64,000 nt of DNA from Thalassolituus oleivorans MIL-1 (GCF_000355675.1 NC_020888.1:779001-843000), one strand, 5' to 3'. Counted from the stretch's first letter, positions 15,680 to 26,341 are shown. Notes: generated from the sequence alone by a model not told the origin. Translations and numbers: made by a program.

Positions 15680-17692
15680 TTAGCCAATTTTAAACTGTTG
15701 CATTGTTTGATCGAGAGTTTGGCTTAGTGATGATAGATGTTTATTGACGTTCACGGCTTCAATCGCTTCGTTACTCGATTGTTGTGCAATGCCCGTCATC
15801 TTACCCATATCAGAGGTGACCCCTAATAAGGTTTGTGATTGCTGCTCCGCCGCCGCGGCGACCGTGTGAATCTGCTCGTTTACAGTTTTCATATGATCAA
15901 GAACTTGATCTAGGGTTACGCCAGCGGCTTGTGACGCTGCGACACTTAAGCGTGCTCGCTCGGCTGAGGTACTCATGTTATCGACCGCTTTATGGGTACT
16001 ATCAACAATGGTACGAATGACCTCTGATATTTCACGTGAAGAGGAGGCTGATCTTGTCGCTAAATCGCGTACTTCATCGGCAACTACCGCAAATCCTCGT
16101 CCTTGTTCGCCAGCGCGAGCAGCTTCGATTGCAGCGTTCAGTGCTAATAAATTCGTTTGCTCTGAAATATCACCAATAACCGTGACTAAACGGTCAATAC
16201 GGTCGGCTTGGGCTTTTAGATTACGAATTAAATCACTGGATTCATCTAATACATCCACAAGTGAGAGAGTATCTCTTACCGTATTACTTACTTCCGTTTT
16301 TCCTCTACCGACAATGCTCTCTGTTTGGCGTGTTTCCTCAGCAACATGGGTACAGCTGCGCGCGATCTCGGTTGCACCATCCTGAACTTGCTCAATAGCT
16401 TTAGATACGCCAGATGCACTATTGGCGGTGCTCGCTGTTTCTTGTGATATACGCTGAGATAAATTAACGCAGGTATCTATGCCTGCGGCTAATTGTTCTG
16501 ATTTTGTATTAACTTCTTGCACTATGACTGCAATTTTTTCAGAGAAGCTGTTAAACGAACGACAAATATCACCGAGTTCATTTTGCTTATTGTAAGTTAA
16601 ACGACGAGTGAGATCGCCATCGCCATTGGCCACCTGATGAAGCGAATAGGTAATTTCAAGTAAGGTTTTAATAACTCGTGTTTTAACGTAATAACCAACA
16701 AAAATAAAAATCGAGAGGCAGCCAACTAAAATCATCATCATGGTGGCTGAGGCTGCACTTTGCTGTTCTGCAATACCGGCAATTCTCCCTTCTACTTGTT
16801 GATCGGCTTTTTCTTCAACCTTGCCTATGTGATCTAGCAGTTGTTCCGAGGTTTGGGAGTATGCGATTTTTTGTTGTTGGAAATTTTTTAGGGTAACGAC
16901 GACTTGGTTTAACAATTGAACATGTTGTTGTAGATTTTCTTGGTAAATCTTTGCCATGCTGCCGACACCGTATGCCGCCGGTGCCGAGTTATCAAATAAA
17001 CCGCTGGCCAGCATTTCTTTGACTGCTTCGCGTTGAAAGCCAATGGCTTCATTCAATTGCGCCTGTAGCGATTCCGATACGCCGTCGGATGTCATTCGAG
17101 CTAAGAAATACATTTGTTGAAAGAAGCCAATAGACGCTTCCATGCCACCATCAGCTGCTTGCCATTTTTCGGCTAGACCTGTGTCCCAGCTAATTGGGTA
17201 GCTCGGATCAGCGGCGATGGATTCTACGGCTGCGTCACCTTCTTCTTCAGCGATTGCGCTGAAGGCAACAAACTTCACTGTGTGGGCATCGAAGGTGGCG
17301 AGCGCTGAGCGATAATCTTTGTAACTCGCTTGAAGGCTGTTGCCAGCTTGGTGGAACTGGGCGAGTTGAGAGTCAATATTGGTGATCAGTTGTGGATCAA
17401 GCAGGTTGGCAAGCCGTAAGCGATTGAGTGCTTCTTCAGCTTCGGTCTGAGCGGTTTTTAATTGTTGAATATCAATGTTTTCACCGGCAAATAGCTGATT
17501 GAGCAGCAACATTTCGCGCTCAATGGTAATCGTGGCCTCCATTGCGCCGTCGGCGGTGTCCCAAGCCGGCCCGGTAATGTAATCAAGGGTAGTAACGAGC
17601 TCATTGCGCGTATATTGGCCAGCAAAAAACAAACCGAGTAGGAGCGTAATCAGTATTGCTAGAGCTGCTGTTGAACGCTGTGATAACGACAT
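15680..17692 (-). CDS. Methyl-accepting chemotaxis protein, large periplasmic domain
   Basis: Transmembrane chemoreceptor, 670 aa. TM1 is near residues 8-27. A long helical periplasmic region (about 28-312) contains two copies of a similar element ([19 protein letters not shown] near residue 45 and [18 protein letters not shown] near 177), suggesting an internally duplicated sensor. TM2 is near 313-335. A HAMP domain follows, then the signalling domain with the conserved tip [16 protein letters not shown]. The ligand is unknown. It stands alone, convergent with the GH114 gene; no che genes are near. The repeat seen by eye has not been tested by alignment. Confidence 0.93.
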   Translation of the reverse strand: MSLSQRSTAALAILITLLLGLFFAGQYTRNELVTTLDYITGPAWDTADGAMEATITIEREMLLLNQLFAGENIDIQQLKTAQTEAEEALNRLRLANLLDPQLITNIDSQLAQFHQAGNSLQASYKDYRSALATFDAHTVKFVAFSAIAEEEGDAAVESIAADPSYPISWDTGLAEKWQAADGGMEASIGFFQQMYFLARMTSDGVSESLQAQLNEAIGFQREAVKEMLASGLFDNSAPAAYGVGSMAKIYQENLQQHVQLLNQVVVTLKNFQQQKIAYSQTSEQLLDHIGKVEEKADQQVEGRIAGIAEQQSAASATMMMILVGCLSIFIFVGYYVKTRVIKTLLEITYSLHQVANGDGDLTRRLTYNKQNELGDICRSFNSFSEKIAVIVQEVNTKSEQLAAGIDTCVNLSQRISQETASTANSASGVSKAIEQVQDGATEIARSCTHVAEETRQTESIVGRGKTEVSNTVRDTLSLVDVLDESSDLIRNLKAQADRIDRLVTVIGDISEQTNLLALNAAIEAARAGEQGRGFAVVADEVRDLATRSASSSREISEVIRTIVDSTHKAVDNMSTSAERARLSVAASQAAGVTLDQVLDHMKTVNEQIHTVAAAAEQQSQTLLGVTSDMGKMTGIAQQSSNEAIEAVNVNKHLSSLSQTLDQTMQQFKIG

Positions 17693-17885
17693 AATTGAAG
17701 ATCCGTTTTTTACCTAAGAGAGCAAGCGAGTAGACCCTTGGCCATTCTATTGGTATAGGCGGCAAGCGAGTTACTCGCCAGTTTTTATGATGCAAAAATG
17801 GTTAGAATTTTAAAAAAGGGTAGAAAACTTGTTATTGGTTATATGGATCGTTACGGGTATCGGAGCGCAGCTTTCTGAAGGGCAT

Positions 17886-17914
17886 AAAAAAGCCGCGACA
17901 GGCGCGGCTTTTTT
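17886..17914. terminator. Intrinsic terminator downstream of ybiT
   Basis: AGCCGCG/CGCGGCT stem with an ACAGG loop, flanked by runs of A and T, so it works on both strands. It lies 20 bp after the ybiT stop codon (minus strand). Confidence 0.85.
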
Positions 17915-17933
17915 GACGAGAAGCGGGGAGCTG

Positions 17934-19529
17934 TTATTCCACGCCCTGCGACTTGAGGTATTCATCGTAGGTGCCGTGGAAGTCGACGATCTGGTTGTCG
18001 CGAATTTCAATGATTCGCGTCGCCAATGAGGATACAAACTCGCGGTCGTGAGATACGAAGATCAAGGTGCCTTCAAACATTTCAAGCGCCATGTTCAGCG
18101 ATTCGATGGACTCCATATCCATGTGGTTGGTTGGTTCGTCGAGTAATAGCACGTTGTGGTTGTGCAGCATCAACTTACCAAACAGCAGGCGACCTTTTTC
18201 ACCACCTGAGCATACCTTTACCGACTTCTTAATATCGTCTTGGTTGAACAGCAAGCGGCCCAGGGTGCCACGAACGGCTTGATCGTCGTGTTCAGCTGTT
18301 TTCCACTGCTCCATCCATTCGAACAAATTACCGCCTTGTTCAAATTCGTATTCGTGATCCTGTGCGTAGTAGCCCAAGCTCGCGTTTTCCGACCACTTAA
18401 TCATGCCGGCGGTTGGTGTCACATGATCGACCAAACACTTCAAGAAGGTGGTTTTACCCGCGCCGTTGGCACCGATAACCGCGACTTTTTCGCCAGCTTC
18501 AATCATGAGGTTAGTATTCTTGAATAGCGGTGCTTCACCATCGTAAGCGTGGGTTAAACCCTCGATCTCCAGAGCTAGGCGGTGCAGCTTCTTCTCTTGG
18601 TTGAAACGAATAAACGGGTTTTGACGGCTAGAAGGTTTGATTTTATCGATCTGAATCTTATCAATCTGCTTGGCACGAGAGGTCGCTTGCTTCGCTTTAG
18701 AGGCGTTAGCCGAGAAGCGCGATACGAACTGCTGTAGCTCAGCAATTTGCGCTTTCTTCTTCGCGTTTTCTGATTGCAGACGTTCACGTGCAGCGGTTGA
18801 GGCCATCATGAAGTCATCGTAGTTACCCGGATAGATCTTAATATCGCCGTAGTCGATGTCGGCCATGTGGGTACATACAGAGTTCAAAAAGTGACGGTCA
18901 TGCGAGATGATGATAATGGTGCATTTCATCTCGTTGATGATGCCTTCCAACCAACGAATGGTGTTGATATCCAAGTTGTTGGTTGGTTCGTCGAGCAGCA
19001 GGATGTCCGGATTAGAGAACAAGGCCTGTGCCAATAACACACGCAACTTCCAACCGGGAGCCACTTCACTCATAGGGCCAAAATGCAGCTCTGTCGCAAT
19101 ACCTGCGCCTAATAGCAGATCGCCAGCACGAGATTCTGCGGTATAGCCATCCATCTCTGCGAATTCGCCCTCTAGCTCGGCGGCACGCATGTAGTCGTCT
19201 TCCGTTGCTTCTAGATTGGCATAAATCGCATCGCGTTCTTGTCTGATTGCCCACAGCTCTTTGTTGCCCATCACCACAGTATCCATCACGGTGAATTCTT
19301 CAAAGGCGAACTGGTCTTGGCTTAATTTACCCAAGCGCTCGTTGGGGGTAACACTGACGTTACCGGCAGACGGCTCTAGCGAACCATCCAAAATCTTCAT
19401 GAAAGTCGACTTACCGCAGCCGTTGGCGCCGATCAAACCGTAGCGATTGCCATCGCCAAATTTAACCGAGATGTTCTCAAACAGCGGCTTAGCACCGAAT
19501 TGCATGGTGATGTTAGCAGTGGAGATCAC
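17934..19529 (-). CDS. ybiT: ABC-F ATPase YbiT
   Basis: Ribosome-associated ABC-F protein with two ATPase domains and no membrane segments. Walker A motifs GANGCGKST (about residue 35) and GANGAGKTT (about 355), Walker [12 protein letters not shown] and [11 protein letters not shown], signatures around [15 protein letters not shown] and [15 protein letters not shown], with an interdomain linker rich in Lys/Gln ([19 protein letters not shown]). It follows E. coli YbiT along the whole length, including the [18 protein letters not shown] start. The start is a GTG with GGA upstream. 531 aa. Expected to act on translation (E-site) rather than transport. Confidence 0.95.
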   Translation of the reverse strand: MISTANITMQFGAKPLFENISVKFGDGNRYGLIGANGCGKSTFMKILDGSLEPSAGNVSVTPNERLGKLSQDQFAFEEFTVMDTVVMGNKELWAIRQERDAIYANLEATEDDYMRAAELEGEFAEMDGYTAESRAGDLLLGAGIATELHFGPMSEVAPGWKLRVLLAQALFSNPDILLLDEPTNNLDINTIRWLEGIINEMKCTIIIISHDRHFLNSVCTHMADIDYGDIKIYPGNYDDFMMASTAARERLQSENAKKKAQIAELQQFVSRFSANASKAKQATSRAKQIDKIQIDKIKPSSRQNPFIRFNQEKKLHRLALEIEGLTHAYDGEAPLFKNTNLMIEAGEKVAVIGANGAGKTTFLKCLVDHVTPTAGMIKWSENASLGYYAQDHEYEFEQGGNLFEWMEQWKTAEHDDQAVRGTLGRLLFNQDDIKKSVKVCSGGEKGRLLFGKLMLHNHNVLLLDEPTNHMDMESIESLNMALEMFEGTLIFVSHDREFVSSLATRIIEIRDNQIVDFHGTYDEYLKSQGVE

Positions 19530-19692
19530 AGCAGATTCCTGATATTGCAGATGGATAGATTTAGGCGCGGGATGATACGCGATTTGCGGTTAAAAAACGA
19601 GCGCGTTAGGGCAAGCCCGCGCTTTTGTAGCAGGGATTGTAGGTTGCTATTCGCGGCTGGGTTTGTCAGGGTAAAAAGGAGGAGGACAATTT

Positions 19693-21681
19693 ATGACCAA
19701 TTCACAACGAACGATAACGGGTGCAGTGCTGCTGCCGGTATTTGTTCCCGCTGTCGTTATCACACTGCTTTTGATCCTAGGCACGCTCAGTAATCCTGAA
19801 CTTGCAGGGGAGGTATTTAAAAGTGCGCTTGCTTGGGTAACCGAAACCTTTGGCTGGTTTTACATGCTGGCCACCGCGGTTTTTCTCGTGTTTATCATCT
19901 GTGTTGGGTTTAGCAGTTGGGGCAATATCCGCTTGGGCCCCGACCACGCCGAACCGCAATATAGCTTTCCTGCATGGTTTGCCATGTTGTTCTCCGCAGG
20001 TTACGGCATAGCCTTGCTATTTTTTGGCGTTGCCGAGCCGGTACTACACTTTTCGCAGCCCCCGAATGCCACAGCCGAAACGGTACAAGCTGCCCGCGAA
20101 GCGATGCAGATAGCCTATTTTCATTGGGGTCTGCATATCTGGGGAATCTACGGCCTGATGGGTTTAGTGCTAGCCTATTTTGCCTTTCGCCATGGCTTGC
20201 CTTTATCTGTGCGCTCGGCCTTATACCCGCTGATTGGTGATCGGATTTATGGGCCGATTGGTCATACAGTCGATGTGTTTGCGATTTTAGGTACCTTATT
20301 CGGTTTGGCAACTACGTTAGGTTTATCGGTAACGCAGATTAATGCAGGCCTGCATTACCTGTGGGAAGACATACCAATAAGCACGACGGTTCAGATTACC
20401 GCCATTGCTCTAATTACTGTCGCCGCGATTGGCTCTGTAGTGGCAGGTATGGATAAAGGTGTTAAAAATCTATCCATATTGAATATGGTTTTGGCAGTAT
20501 TTTTAATGGGCATTGTATTTCTTGTCGGCCCAAGTATTCATATTCTCGATGCGTTTGTGCAGAACACCGGCGCTTATCTTGGCAATATCGTCTCGCGTAC
20601 CTTTAATCTACAGGCCTACACCCAAAGTGATTGGATCGGCAATTGGACCTTGTTTATTTTTGCTTGGACCATCGCATGGGCACCGTTTGTCGGTCTATTT
20701 ATTGCGAAAATTAGTCGCGGTCGAACCATTCGCCAATTTGTGTTTGGCGTATTGGTTGTGCCGACGACCTTTACTTTTTTATGGTTCGCTATTTTTGGTG
20801 ACACTGCGTTGTACCTGATCATGGAGCAAGGTAAGCAAGTATTGATCGGTGAGGTGCAAGCTGATCATGCTGTGGCCTTGTTCGAGTTTTATGATTTGTT
20901 GCCATGGTCGACTTTTTTATCGGTCATTACCGTTTTTCTAATTATTACCTTCTTTGTGACTTCATCTGATTCGGGCTCGTTGGTGGTTGATTCGTTGGCC
21001 TCGGGTGGAGCGCATGAAACCCCTATTTGGCAGCGGGTATTTTGGGCTTCGCTAGAAGGTGTAATTGCGTCGACATTATTATTGGCAGGCGGACTCAGCG
21101 CGTTACAAACGATGAGTATATTAGCGGCCTTGCCCTTTGCCATTATTATGTTGTTAGCGGCGCTTGGGTTATGGCGAGCATTGGTGATAGAAGGGCATCG
21201 CGGCGCTACATTGGTTGCTGCGGCTGCGCCGGTACGCGCGTTCAGTAATGAGACTAGTTGGCGTAAACGCTTAAGTGCTCTGTTTAAATTTCCTGAGCAA
21301 GCCAAGATCGAACATTTTATTAAAGAAGTGGTGACACCAGCCATGGAGGAAGTGCAAAAAGAACTGGCGATTCATGATTGGAAAGCCAATATCACTGCTG
21401 AAGATAATGGCGTAACGTTTCAGCTAGAGCGCGATGAGAAATTGGATTTCTTTTACCAAGTGCTCGCAACGGAACACCAAGTGCCCGACGTACATACCGA
21501 TGGCACAACACTCGCGACGCATTGGCAGGCAGATGTTTATATTCGCAATGGTGCACTCGGTTATGAACTGTACGGTTGCAGCCGCGATGAAGTGATTCGC
21601 GATCTTATTGATCAGCTCGAACAGTACTTTAACTTTGTTGATGCCGCTCCTGGACATTTGCCCTGGAATACCGTGTCGTAG
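19693..21681 (+). CDS. BCCT-family osmolyte transporter, BetT-like
   Basis: Betaine/choline/carnitine transporter, inner membrane, about 12 helices, with a long cytosolic C-terminus (about residues 510-662) like that of E. coli BetT, where it senses osmotic strength. Family signatures: AYFHWGLHIWGIYG, GNWTLFIFAWTIAWAPFVGLF, and FITFFVTSSDSGS. A strong AGGAGG precedes the ATG. Choline or glycine betaine is the likely substrate, driven by H+ or Na+. No betA/betB genes are nearby, so uptake for use as such is as likely as oxidation. Fits the osmoadaptation theme of the window. Confidence 0.92.
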   Translation: MTNSQRTITGAVLLPVFVPAVVITLLLILGTLSNPELAGEVFKSALAWVTETFGWFYMLATAVFLVFIICVGFSSWGNIRLGPDHAEPQYSFPAWFAMLFSAGYGIALLFFGVAEPVLHFSQPPNATAETVQAAREAMQIAYFHWGLHIWGIYGLMGLVLAYFAFRHGLPLSVRSALYPLIGDRIYGPIGHTVDVFAILGTLFGLATTLGLSVTQINAGLHYLWEDIPISTTVQITAIALITVAAIGSVVAGMDKGVKNLSILNMVLAVFLMGIVFLVGPSIHILDAFVQNTGAYLGNIVSRTFNLQAYTQSDWIGNWTLFIFAWTIAWAPFVGLFIAKISRGRTIRQFVFGVLVVPTTFTFLWFAIFGDTALYLIMEQGKQVLIGEVQADHAVALFEFYDLLPWSTFLSVITVFLIITFFVTSSDSGSLVVDSLASGGAHETPIWQRVFWASLEGVIASTLLLAGGLSALQTMSILAALPFAIIMLLAALGLWRALVIEGHRGATLVAAAAPVRAFSNETSWRKRLSALFKFPEQAKIEHFIKEVVTPAMEEVQKELAIHDWKANITAEDNGVTFQLERDEKLDFFYQVLATEHQVPDVHTDGTTLATHWQADVYIRNGALGYELYGCSRDEVIRDLIDQLEQYFNFVDAAPGHLPWNTVS

Positions 21682-21690
21682 TAGCCGCTG

Positions 21691-21719
21691 CCTACCGCAG
21701 TGTCGCGGTAGGTACTTTT
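21691..21719 (+). terminator. Intrinsic terminator after the BCCT gene
   Basis: 8-bp stem CCTACCGC/GCGGTAGG with a 6-nt loop followed by TACTTTTC, 9 bp after the stop codon. Confidence 0.65.
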
Positions 21720-21769
21720 CTGCCAAGCAGTTATAATAGGTAGCTACATAATCTGCTTTAGGCGCTTTC

Positions 21770-22324
21770 ATGACTGACGATATCAATTACAAAAACAACC
21801 CTTTGCATGGCCTTAGTTTAAAGCCCTTGCTAACGGAGCTAGTAGACCATTACGGCTTTGAGATTTTGTTTGCGTACTTGAACATCAACTGCTTTAAAAC
21901 TAATCCGAGTATTGAATCGAGTGTGAAGTTTTTGAAGAAGACGGATTGGGCACGAGAGAAAGTAGAAGCCTTCTACATGTACCAGTACAAGAGCTTGCCT
22001 AAGGCCTCGGGCGCTCAGTTTGCGTTACCGCCGCGTGATCGTATTGTGCCATCTGATCAAGTGCCGGGTGAACCCGCAGTATTGAGCTTGGAAGATGCTG
22101 AGCGCTTGCGTGAAAAGCGCGAGAAAAAAGCAGCAGAGTTTGGCGGCAAAGGGAAAGGTGCTGGCAGCCGTAGTGGCGGGTATCGCCGTGACGGAGTTAG
22201 TCGTGGTAACTCTCGCCCTAGAACCGAAGGCTCGGAACAAGGTAAGCCAAATAAACCACAAGAATCATCGCCTGCTGCTTCAGACACAAGTTCAGGCGTT
22301 GATCCTTGGGCTAAATGGAAGTAA
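21770..22324 (+). CDS. VF530-family DNA-binding protein with basic tail
   Basis: The first 80 residues match the VF530 (DUF2132) family: [42 protein letters not shown], and [17 protein letters not shown]530 is a small helical protein of Vibrio with a proposed DNA-binding role. Family members are usually about 75-90 aa. This one adds about 100 residues: an acidic/basic coil and a Gly/Arg/Ser/Lys-rich disordered tail ([16 protein letters not shown]), a typical nucleic-acid-binding extension. Ends DPWAKWK. Function in the cell is not known. Confidence 0.8.
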   Translation: MTDDINYKNNPLHGLSLKPLLTELVDHYGFEILFAYLNINCFKTNPSIESSVKFLKKTDWAREKVEAFYMYQYKSLPKASGAQFALPPRDRIVPSDQVPGEPAVLSLEDAERLREKREKKAAEFGGKGKGAGSRSGGYRRDGVSRGNSRPRTEGSEQGKPNKPQESSPAASDTSSGVDPWAKWK

Positions 22325-22430
22325 TACCCAAGCGCGGTCGGGTGCGGCTAGGGCTGTGGTGGTAAGCTTGACCTTGCCCTCCAATCAGACATTCTTCTTA
22401 CAATATTTGTAGTTATCGTTGGATACATTT

Positions 22431-22946
22431 ATGAAACCAGTTATTGCACTCGCTTTACCTTTGCTTTGCGGCTTGTCGCTTGTTCATGCGGAAAATGTGG
22501 TTATCCGCGATGTTGTTAGCAAAGAGCACTGCACATTAATTAAGAGCGATTCCTGCTCGTCGATTAAAAACGACGGTGTGGAAGTATGCGAAGAACGTCA
22601 TCGCCAAAATGCTTTGGCTGAGGGCGGAAATACCGTCGTGATCAAGGGGACTATATCCAGCGAAACGCGCCGCCCGCGGGTGGATGGTCGCTATGTCATT
22701 ATTGAAAAAACAGATATGGCTGCAGATTATTATTTGTGTGATGACTTCGTGGCCGATGATGTAGCTGCCGAGCAAGAAAATTCTTCAGCTCCTATGCGTG
22801 CTATGCCGGTGAAGTCTGCTGTTGCGCCTATGGTAGAGCTTTCCATTGAAGAACGGTTAACCACGTTAGAAGCCTTAAACAAAAAGGGTTTGTTAACCGA
22901 AGAAGAATACAAAGCTAAGCGTGCAGATATATTGGACGACTTATAG
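22431..22946 (+). CDS. Secreted protein with C-terminal SHOCT motif
   Basis: Signal peptide MKPVIALALPLLCGLSLVHA (cleavage after residue 20) and a small mature domain with four Cys in its first half (CTLIKSDSCSSIKNDG, VCEERH), probably disulfide-bonded. The C-terminal 30 residues (EERLTTLEALNKKGLLTEEEYKAKRADIL) are a SHOCT motif, a short helical-hairpin found at many protein ends. The frame extends 4 codons upstream, but the ATG at 22431 starts the signal peptide. The DUF924 gene starts 9 bp later and its Shine-Dalgarno overlaps this gene's stop codon, so the two are cotranscribed. Function unknown. Confidence 0.72.
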   Translation: MKPVIALALPLLCGLSLVHAENVVIRDVVSKEHCTLIKSDSCSSIKNDGVEVCEERHRQNALAEGGNTVVIKGTISSETRRPRVDGRYVIIEKTDMAADYYLCDDFVADDVAAEQENSSAPMRAMPVKSAVAPMVELSIEERLTTLEALNKKGLLTEEEYKAKRADILDDL

Positions 22947-22955
22947 GAGTTAGTG

Positions 22956-23498
22956 ATGATTACCTCTGATGATGTGTTGGATTTTTGGTTTAAAGAAAGT
23001 AAACCTGCGCAGTGGTTCAAAAAAGATCCAGCCTTTGATCAGGTTATCCAACAACGTTTTGGAGATTTGCACGCAAAGGCCGCAAGGGGTGAATTGTATG
23101 AGTGGCGCAAGTCGATAGAAGGGCGCTTAGCAGAAGTGATCGTATTGGATCAATTTTCACGTAATATCTATCGAGACTCACCGCAAGCGTTTGCTAGCGA
23201 TGCTTTGGCCTTAGTGCTAGCACAAGAAGCCATAGCGCAAGGATTGGACAACAACTTACCGTTGACTGAGCGTAAGTTTCTGTACATGCCATATATGCAC
23301 AGCGAGTCTTTGGTTATACATGAAGAGGCCTTGCGATTATTTGCGCTGCCAGGACTAGAAGATAATCTAAATTATGAGCATCTCCACCGCGACATTATTG
23401 TTAAATATGGGCGTTATCCACATCGTAATGCGATTTTAGGGCGAGAGTCTACGGCTGAAGAAATAGTATTTTTACAACAGCCGGGTTCGGGTTTTTAA
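22956..23498 (+). CDS. DUF924 family protein
   Basis: Cytosolic helical protein of the DUF924 family (TPR-like fold). Typical blocks: VLDFWFKESKPAQWFKKD at the start, FGDLHAKAARGELYEW, EVIVLDQFSRNIYRDSP.AFASD, LPLTERKFLYMPYMHSE, and YPHRNAILGRESTAEE. AGGAG lies 6 nt before the ATG; a GTG one codon earlier is less likely. 180 aa, the normal size. Biochemical role unknown. It is coupled to the SHOCT gene and ends 7 bp from the convergent cvfB-like gene. Confidence 0.88.
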   Translation: MITSDDVLDFWFKESKPAQWFKKDPAFDQVIQQRFGDLHAKAARGELYEWRKSIEGRLAEVIVLDQFSRNIYRDSPQAFASDALALVLAQEAIAQGLDNNLPLTERKFLYMPYMHSESLVIHEEALRLFALPGLEDNLNYEHLHRDIIVKYGRYPHRNAILGRESTAEEIVFLQQPGSGF

Positions 23499-23505
23499 CG
23501 AATCA

Positions 23506-24627
23506 TTATTTCTTTAATGACAGCGTTTTTCCGCCAGGTGCTTTCGGATTTTTATAGACCGTTTTCTTTGTCTTCGGTTTTTCGGGTTTCGGTTTTTCTA
23601 CTTCTGATTTTTTAGTGTCTTTTGCCTTAAGCTCGCTCGTCGTTCTGTCGCTGCGAGCAGGGTGGGGCTTTTTATCACTAAAGGTTTTCTTTTCGTTACG
23701 CTCGTTACCGGCTGGTTTTTTACCATCTGTTTTCGGAGTCGGTTTTAAATCTGATCGTACTTTCTCTTCAGCCGTGGCTAAGCGAATACCGTTGTCTTCG
23801 ATCACGATTTGACGCTCTTTATACAGCTTACCAATCGCCATTTTGAATGCACGCTTGCTCACGCCAAAATGTAATTCAATTAAATCGGCAGGGCTTTTAT
23901 CGTTTAATCCAAGACTGCCATTACCGTCTTTTAATTTCTTCATGATTTTGTCGGCAACGGGATCAATACGCACATGGCCGAGTGGCTCTAGAGAGAGGTC
24001 GAGGCGATGATCTTCTTCGCGTACGCGGCGAACATAACCATCCATGCGCTGGCCAACACGAATGGCGGTGCGAATTTGGCTTTCGTGGATTAAGCCCCAG
24101 TATTCGTTATTCACCACGGCTTTGTAGCCTAGGTCGGTGCGTTGAGCGATGAGTAAATTCACTTTATCGCCTTGCTCGAAAGGATCAGCAGCACCAGGCC
24201 AAGTCGCTTTCGCTTCGTCTTTGATAAAACGATTTAGTTTTGCCGTAGCAATTAAGCGATTGGTGTTGTCGAGATATACATAAACGACATAGGTTTTGCC
24301 TTCTTCCATGCGCTGATTCATTTCACCAAAAGGTACAAATAAATCTTTAGCTAAGCCCCAATCTAAAAAAGCACCGGTACGGTTTACTTCTTTAACGTCT
24401 AGTGCAGCGGCTTGATGCAGTTGTACACGCGGGCGCTGCAAGGTGGCAATTGGGCGGTCGTCAGAATCTAGATAGACGAAGACGTTGAGGCTGTCGCCTT
24501 TCTTAGTGCCTTCAGGGATTTGGCGACGTGGCAGCAGTAAGCGACCTTCTTCATTGTCGTCGAGATATATGCCCTGTGGAAGTTCATCAATGACTGTGAG
24601 GGTGTTGTAGCGTCCGAGTTCGGCCAT
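23506..24627 (-). CDS. CvfB-like S1 RNA-binding protein
   Basis: CvfB/YitL family: tandem S1-type OB-fold domains plus a C-terminal winged-helix. GRYNTLTVIDELPQGIYLD..EEGRLLLPRRQIPEG marks the first S1-like domain. ALDVKEVNRTGAFLDWGLAKDLFVPFGEMNQRM the second, NNEYWGLIHESQIRTAIRVGQ the third, and IELHFGVSKRAFKMAIGKLYKERQIVIEDNGIRL the wHTH. The last 85 residues are an extra Lys/Pro-rich disordered tail, longer than in Staphylococcus CvfB. Members bind RNA and influence translation or virulence gene expression in some species; the target here is unknown. Confidence 0.87.
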   Translation of the reverse strand: MAELGRYNTLTVIDELPQGIYLDDNEEGRLLLPRRQIPEGTKKGDSLNVFVYLDSDDRPIATLQRPRVQLHQAAALDVKEVNRTGAFLDWGLAKDLFVPFGEMNQRMEEGKTYVVYVYLDNTNRLIATAKLNRFIKDEAKATWPGAADPFEQGDKVNLLIAQRTDLGYKAVVNNEYWGLIHESQIRTAIRVGQRMDGYVRRVREEDHRLDLSLEPLGHVRIDPVADKIMKKLKDGNGSLGLNDKSPADLIELHFGVSKRAFKMAIGKLYKERQIVIEDNGIRLATAEEKVRSDLKPTPKTDGKKPAGNERNEKKTFSDKKPHPARSDRTTSELKAKDTKKSEVEKPKPEKPKTKKTVYKNPKAPGGKTLSLKK

Positions 24628-24759
24628 GATGCAGTTCCAGCAAGAGAGGTGTTATTAACAATTGTTGCGCAGTGTACCACAGCGAGTGCTTTTGGCAGAT
24701 CGATGAAGTAAGGATTGGCAGCTAAAACCTAGGCAGGGCTGTTGAAAATAGGAAAGAAA

Positions 24760-24791
24760 GTTCAGGTATATTCGGGTGAATACACCTGAAC
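24760..24791 (-). terminator. Intrinsic terminator of mqo
   Basis: Long stem GTTCAGGT-TATTC / GAATA-ACCTGAAC with one mismatch and a 4-nt loop. On the minus strand it is followed by TTTCTTTCC and lies 32 bp after the mqo stop. Confidence 0.75.
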
Positions 24792-24823
24792 TCCGATTGC
24801 TGCTATGACGACTTTGCTAATAC

Positions 24824-26308
24824 TTAGTCTTGGTTTAGCTGCAACGTACGCAGGGTACGTTCTCGAGTAACTGCGAGTAACTCAGGGTCGCGCTTCAGTA
24901 ATTGCCCATAGGATGGGATCATTTCTTTTAAGCGTTTGTCCCAGCCAAACTTCATCTTGTCGGCAAAACAACGTTCAAGCACTTCGATCATGGCTTGCAC
25001 GGCTACTGAGGCGCCGGGTGATGCGCCAAGCAGTGCGGCTAATGAACCGTCTTTGGAGGCGACCAGCTCAGTCCCGAATTCTAACTTACCGCGTCCTTGA
25101 TCATCTTTCTTGATGATTTGCACGCGCTGACCAGCGTCGGCAAGAGTCCAGTCGCTGTCTTTGCACTCTGGAAAGTAATCGCGCAATGATGCAACGCGAT
25201 CGCTGTGCGACTGACGGACTTCGCTGATCAGGTACTTTGTTAAGTCCATGTTATTAATGCCTACCGACATCATTGGCAACATATTGCTGATACTGACGGA
25301 TTTAAGAAGATCAAGTTTCGAGCCCTTCTTCAAAAACTTCGTCGTAAAGCCAGCAAATGGTCCGAACAGTAACGCCGGTTCACCATTGATAATACGAGTA
25401 TCAAGGTGTGGCACCGACATTGGGGGTGCCCCTATGGCTGCTTTGCCGTAGACTTTGGCGTGATGTTGGCTAACGATCTTAGGATCTTTGCATACTAGCC
25501 ATTGACCACTGACTGGGAAACCACCATAGCCATTGGCCTCGTCTATACCAGATTCTTGCAACAAGGGTAGTGCGCCACCGCCAGCACCAAGGAAAACAAA
25601 TTTAGCGCGAACCGTAGTGGCTTTTTTGGTTTTGCGGTCATTGATGCGAACAAACCAACTGCCGTCTCGGGCGTGCTCGAAGTCATCGACTTCATGGTTT
25701 ACTAACAATGAGAATTTTTCATGCTTTTGCAGTTGCTTAACAAGGTTGCGGGTTAGCGAACCGAAGTCGACATCGGAACCATGCTTAACTCGTGTGGCTG
25801 CTACTTTTTCGTCGGGATTGCGTCCCGCCATGACGAGTGGCATCCACTCTTTGAGAACCGACGGGTCGTCGCTAAATTCCATCTCTTTAAAAAGGTGATG
25901 GGCGCTCATTTTTTCGTGGCGCTGACGTAAAAATGCGACGTTGTCTTCGCCCCACACAAAACTCATATGTGGCGTTGTGTTAATAAACTCTGAAGGGGAT
26001 GGAAGCTCGCCACGCTCAACGAGATAACTCCAGAGCTGCAAAGAGATTTCGAAGTTGGCGTTAATGCTTAACGCGCGTTCGATATCCACTACACCATGTT
26101 CATTTTCGGCGGTGTAGTTGAGTTCACAGTAGCCAGCGTGACCTGTACCTGCGTTGTTCCAGCCATCGGTGCTTTCGTGTGCAACATGGTCGAGTCGTTC
26201 AACCATCGCAATGCTGAGAGAAGGATCAAGCTTAGAGAGAAGAGTCCCCAGTGTTGCACTCATCACGCCACCGCCGACGAGCAGCACATCGACTTTTTGT
26301 GTAGTCAT
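24824..26308 (-). CDS. mqo: Malate:quinone oxidoreductase
   Basis: FAD-dependent membrane-associated enzyme that oxidises malate to oxaloacetate and passes electrons to quinone, replacing or complementing malate dehydrogenase in the TCA cycle. N-terminal FAD loop DVLLVGGGVMSATLGTLLS, then ERLDHVAHESTDGWNNAGTGH, the MSFVWGEDNV.FLR block, GTAGGG-like FVFLGAGGGALPLLQ, and LFGPFAGFTTKFLK. 494 aa, normal. The frame begins 11 codons upstream at a TTG, but the ATG at 26308 directly precedes the FAD motif. Monocistronic with its own terminator. Confidence 0.95.
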   Translation of the reverse strand: MTTQKVDVLLVGGGVMSATLGTLLSKLDPSLSIAMVERLDHVAHESTDGWNNAGTGHAGYCELNYTAENEHGVVDIERALSINANFEISLQLWSYLVERGELPSPSEFINTTPHMSFVWGEDNVAFLRQRHEKMSAHHLFKEMEFSDDPSVLKEWMPLVMAGRNPDEKVAATRVKHGSDVDFGSLTRNLVKQLQKHEKFSLLVNHEVDDFEHARDGSWFVRINDRKTKKATTVRAKFVFLGAGGGALPLLQESGIDEANGYGGFPVSGQWLVCKDPKIVSQHHAKVYGKAAIGAPPMSVPHLDTRIINGEPALLFGPFAGFTTKFLKKGSKLDLLKSVSISNMLPMMSVGINNMDLTKYLISEVRQSHSDRVASLRDYFPECKDSDWTLADAGQRVQIIKKDDQGRGKLEFGTELVASKDGSLAALLGASPGASVAVQAMIEVLERCFADKMKFGWDKRLKEMIPSYGQLLKRDPELLAVTRERTLRTLQLNQD

Positions 26309-26341
26309 TATGGAATCGCCTATTAACAGAAAATCTTTCAA

